DNA of 64,000 nucleotides, from contig NZ_WBKO01000001.1 of the NCBI RefSeq assembly GCF_032842345.1, positions 1,302,001-1,366,000 of the forward strand. Direction: 5' to 3'. This document shows positions 63,767 through 64,000 of the stretch, piece after piece. Source of the stretch: Methanoculleus caldifontis. Lineage in GTDB: Archaea > Halobacteriota > Methanomicrobia > Methanomicrobiales > Methanoculleaceae. Each line of letters opens with the position of its first letter. The stretch's first letter is position 1. The position numbers were made by a program, and so were the translations under genes. Under the pieces are notes generated by a model. That model was not told the origin of the DNA, searched no databases, and saw nothing but the letters and a program-made list of their open reading frames with translations.

Positions 63767-63885
63767 TCGTTGATATGGGGGGTCCGGCCCGACCGTCGTT
63801 CCATGCTCCGGGGATCGGGCAGTATCTCGGCAAATCGATGCATTAATCACCAAAAACCGCAAAATATTCACTTCCAGAGGATCTG

Positions 63886-64000
63886 ATGAGAGCGACGGAA
63901 TCCTGGCTCCCCGTCATCGGCTACGGGGGGCATATCAAGGCTACGACGCAGGACCTGGTCATCGCGTTCGGGAGCGAGACCCGGCGCTACCCGCTCCTGG
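63886..64000 (+). CDS. N-terminus of a possible Cas1-like protein (cut by window end)
   Basis: 38 codons from ATG 63886 with AGAGG five bases ahead. The text WLPVIGYGGHIKATTQDLVI followed by GSETRRYPL resembles the N-terminal beta domain of Cas1 (a GYG-x-I-x3-LVI-x-YPL pattern). No CRISPR array is seen in the window, so if correct it could be a stand-alone Cas1. The fragment is too short for certainty. Confidence 0.35.
   Translation, partial: MRATESWLPVIGYGGHIKATTQDLVIAFGSETRRYPLL

Overview
The window is high-GC archaeal DNA from a hydrogenotrophic methanogen of the Methanomicrobiales, most like Methanoculleus. This rests on methanogenesis marker protein 12, an F420-dependent LLM-family oxidoreductase, CobZ-type alpha-ribazole phosphatase, archaeal-type CobT, a small siroheme Fe-S protein of the methanogen sulfite-reductase-like group, a fused hexulose-phosphate synthase/RraA protein, archaeal ribosomal proteins (L7Ae, S28e, L24e, S10) with EF-1 alpha, and TATA-type promoters. 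No rRNA or tRNA gene and no CRISPR array was recognised.

Layout. 1-2.1 kb: the N-terminal two thirds of a secreted beta-helix/CBM6/CARDB surface protein. 2.8-15.7 kb: housekeeping and central metabolism (phosphoglycerate mutase, sugar-nucleotide epimerase, DUF368 carrier-lipid translocase, marker 12, 6-phospho-3-hexuloisomerase, the four-subunit pyruvate:ferredoxin oxidoreductase porCDAB, LysE exporter, threonine synthase, nitrilase-type amidase, MarC). 15.7-16.4 kb: repeats. 16.4-17.7 kb: ribosomal operon rpl7ae-rps28e-rpl24e-ndk. 17.8-22.7 kb: a tightly overlapping four-gene membrane/glycan operon (FAD oxidoreductase, GT2, flippase-like protein, DUF2298). 22.8-25.1 kb: cetZ and a secreted coiled-coil membrane protein. 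25.6-28.9 kb: tuf-rps10 followed directly by an Agl23-like GT-C protein. 29-33.1 kb: siroheme protein and cobalamin genes cobS, cobZ and cobT, split by a 74-bp tandem repeat and a large inverted repeat. 33.1-36.7 kb: GMP synthase glutaminase subunit, Cys-cluster protein, TraB-like membrane protein, nitroreductase, DUF2115.

36.9-42.5 kb is a nitrogen-assimilation island: three Amt transporters, each paired with a GlnK-type PII protein, with matching palindromes (GGAA-N6-TTCC type, as for NrpR) in front of each amt gene. 42.5-43.1 kb is repeat-rich. 43.1-49.7 kb holds the F420 enzyme, HPS-RraA, a PAS sensor lacking an ATPase domain beside a decayed histidine kinase, and a compact DUF1538-DUF1538-PII-like operon. 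49.7-52.7 kb carries an ACT protein and two arylacetate-CoA ligases.

52.8-63.6 kb is the most unusual region: one seven-gene minus-strand operon of secreted proteins. It runs from a 1180-residue protein with five sulfite-oxidase-fold-like modules, through a PEGA-repeat protein, a metallophosphoesterase and smaller proteins of the same fold, to a WtpA-type tungstate/molybdate-binding lipoprotein. Four modules of the giant protein keep a Cys followed by W-(S/T)-G-x-P-L, the arrangement in which family enzymes bind the metal-pterin cofactor. The window ends in the first codons of a plus-strand gene that may be Cas1-like.
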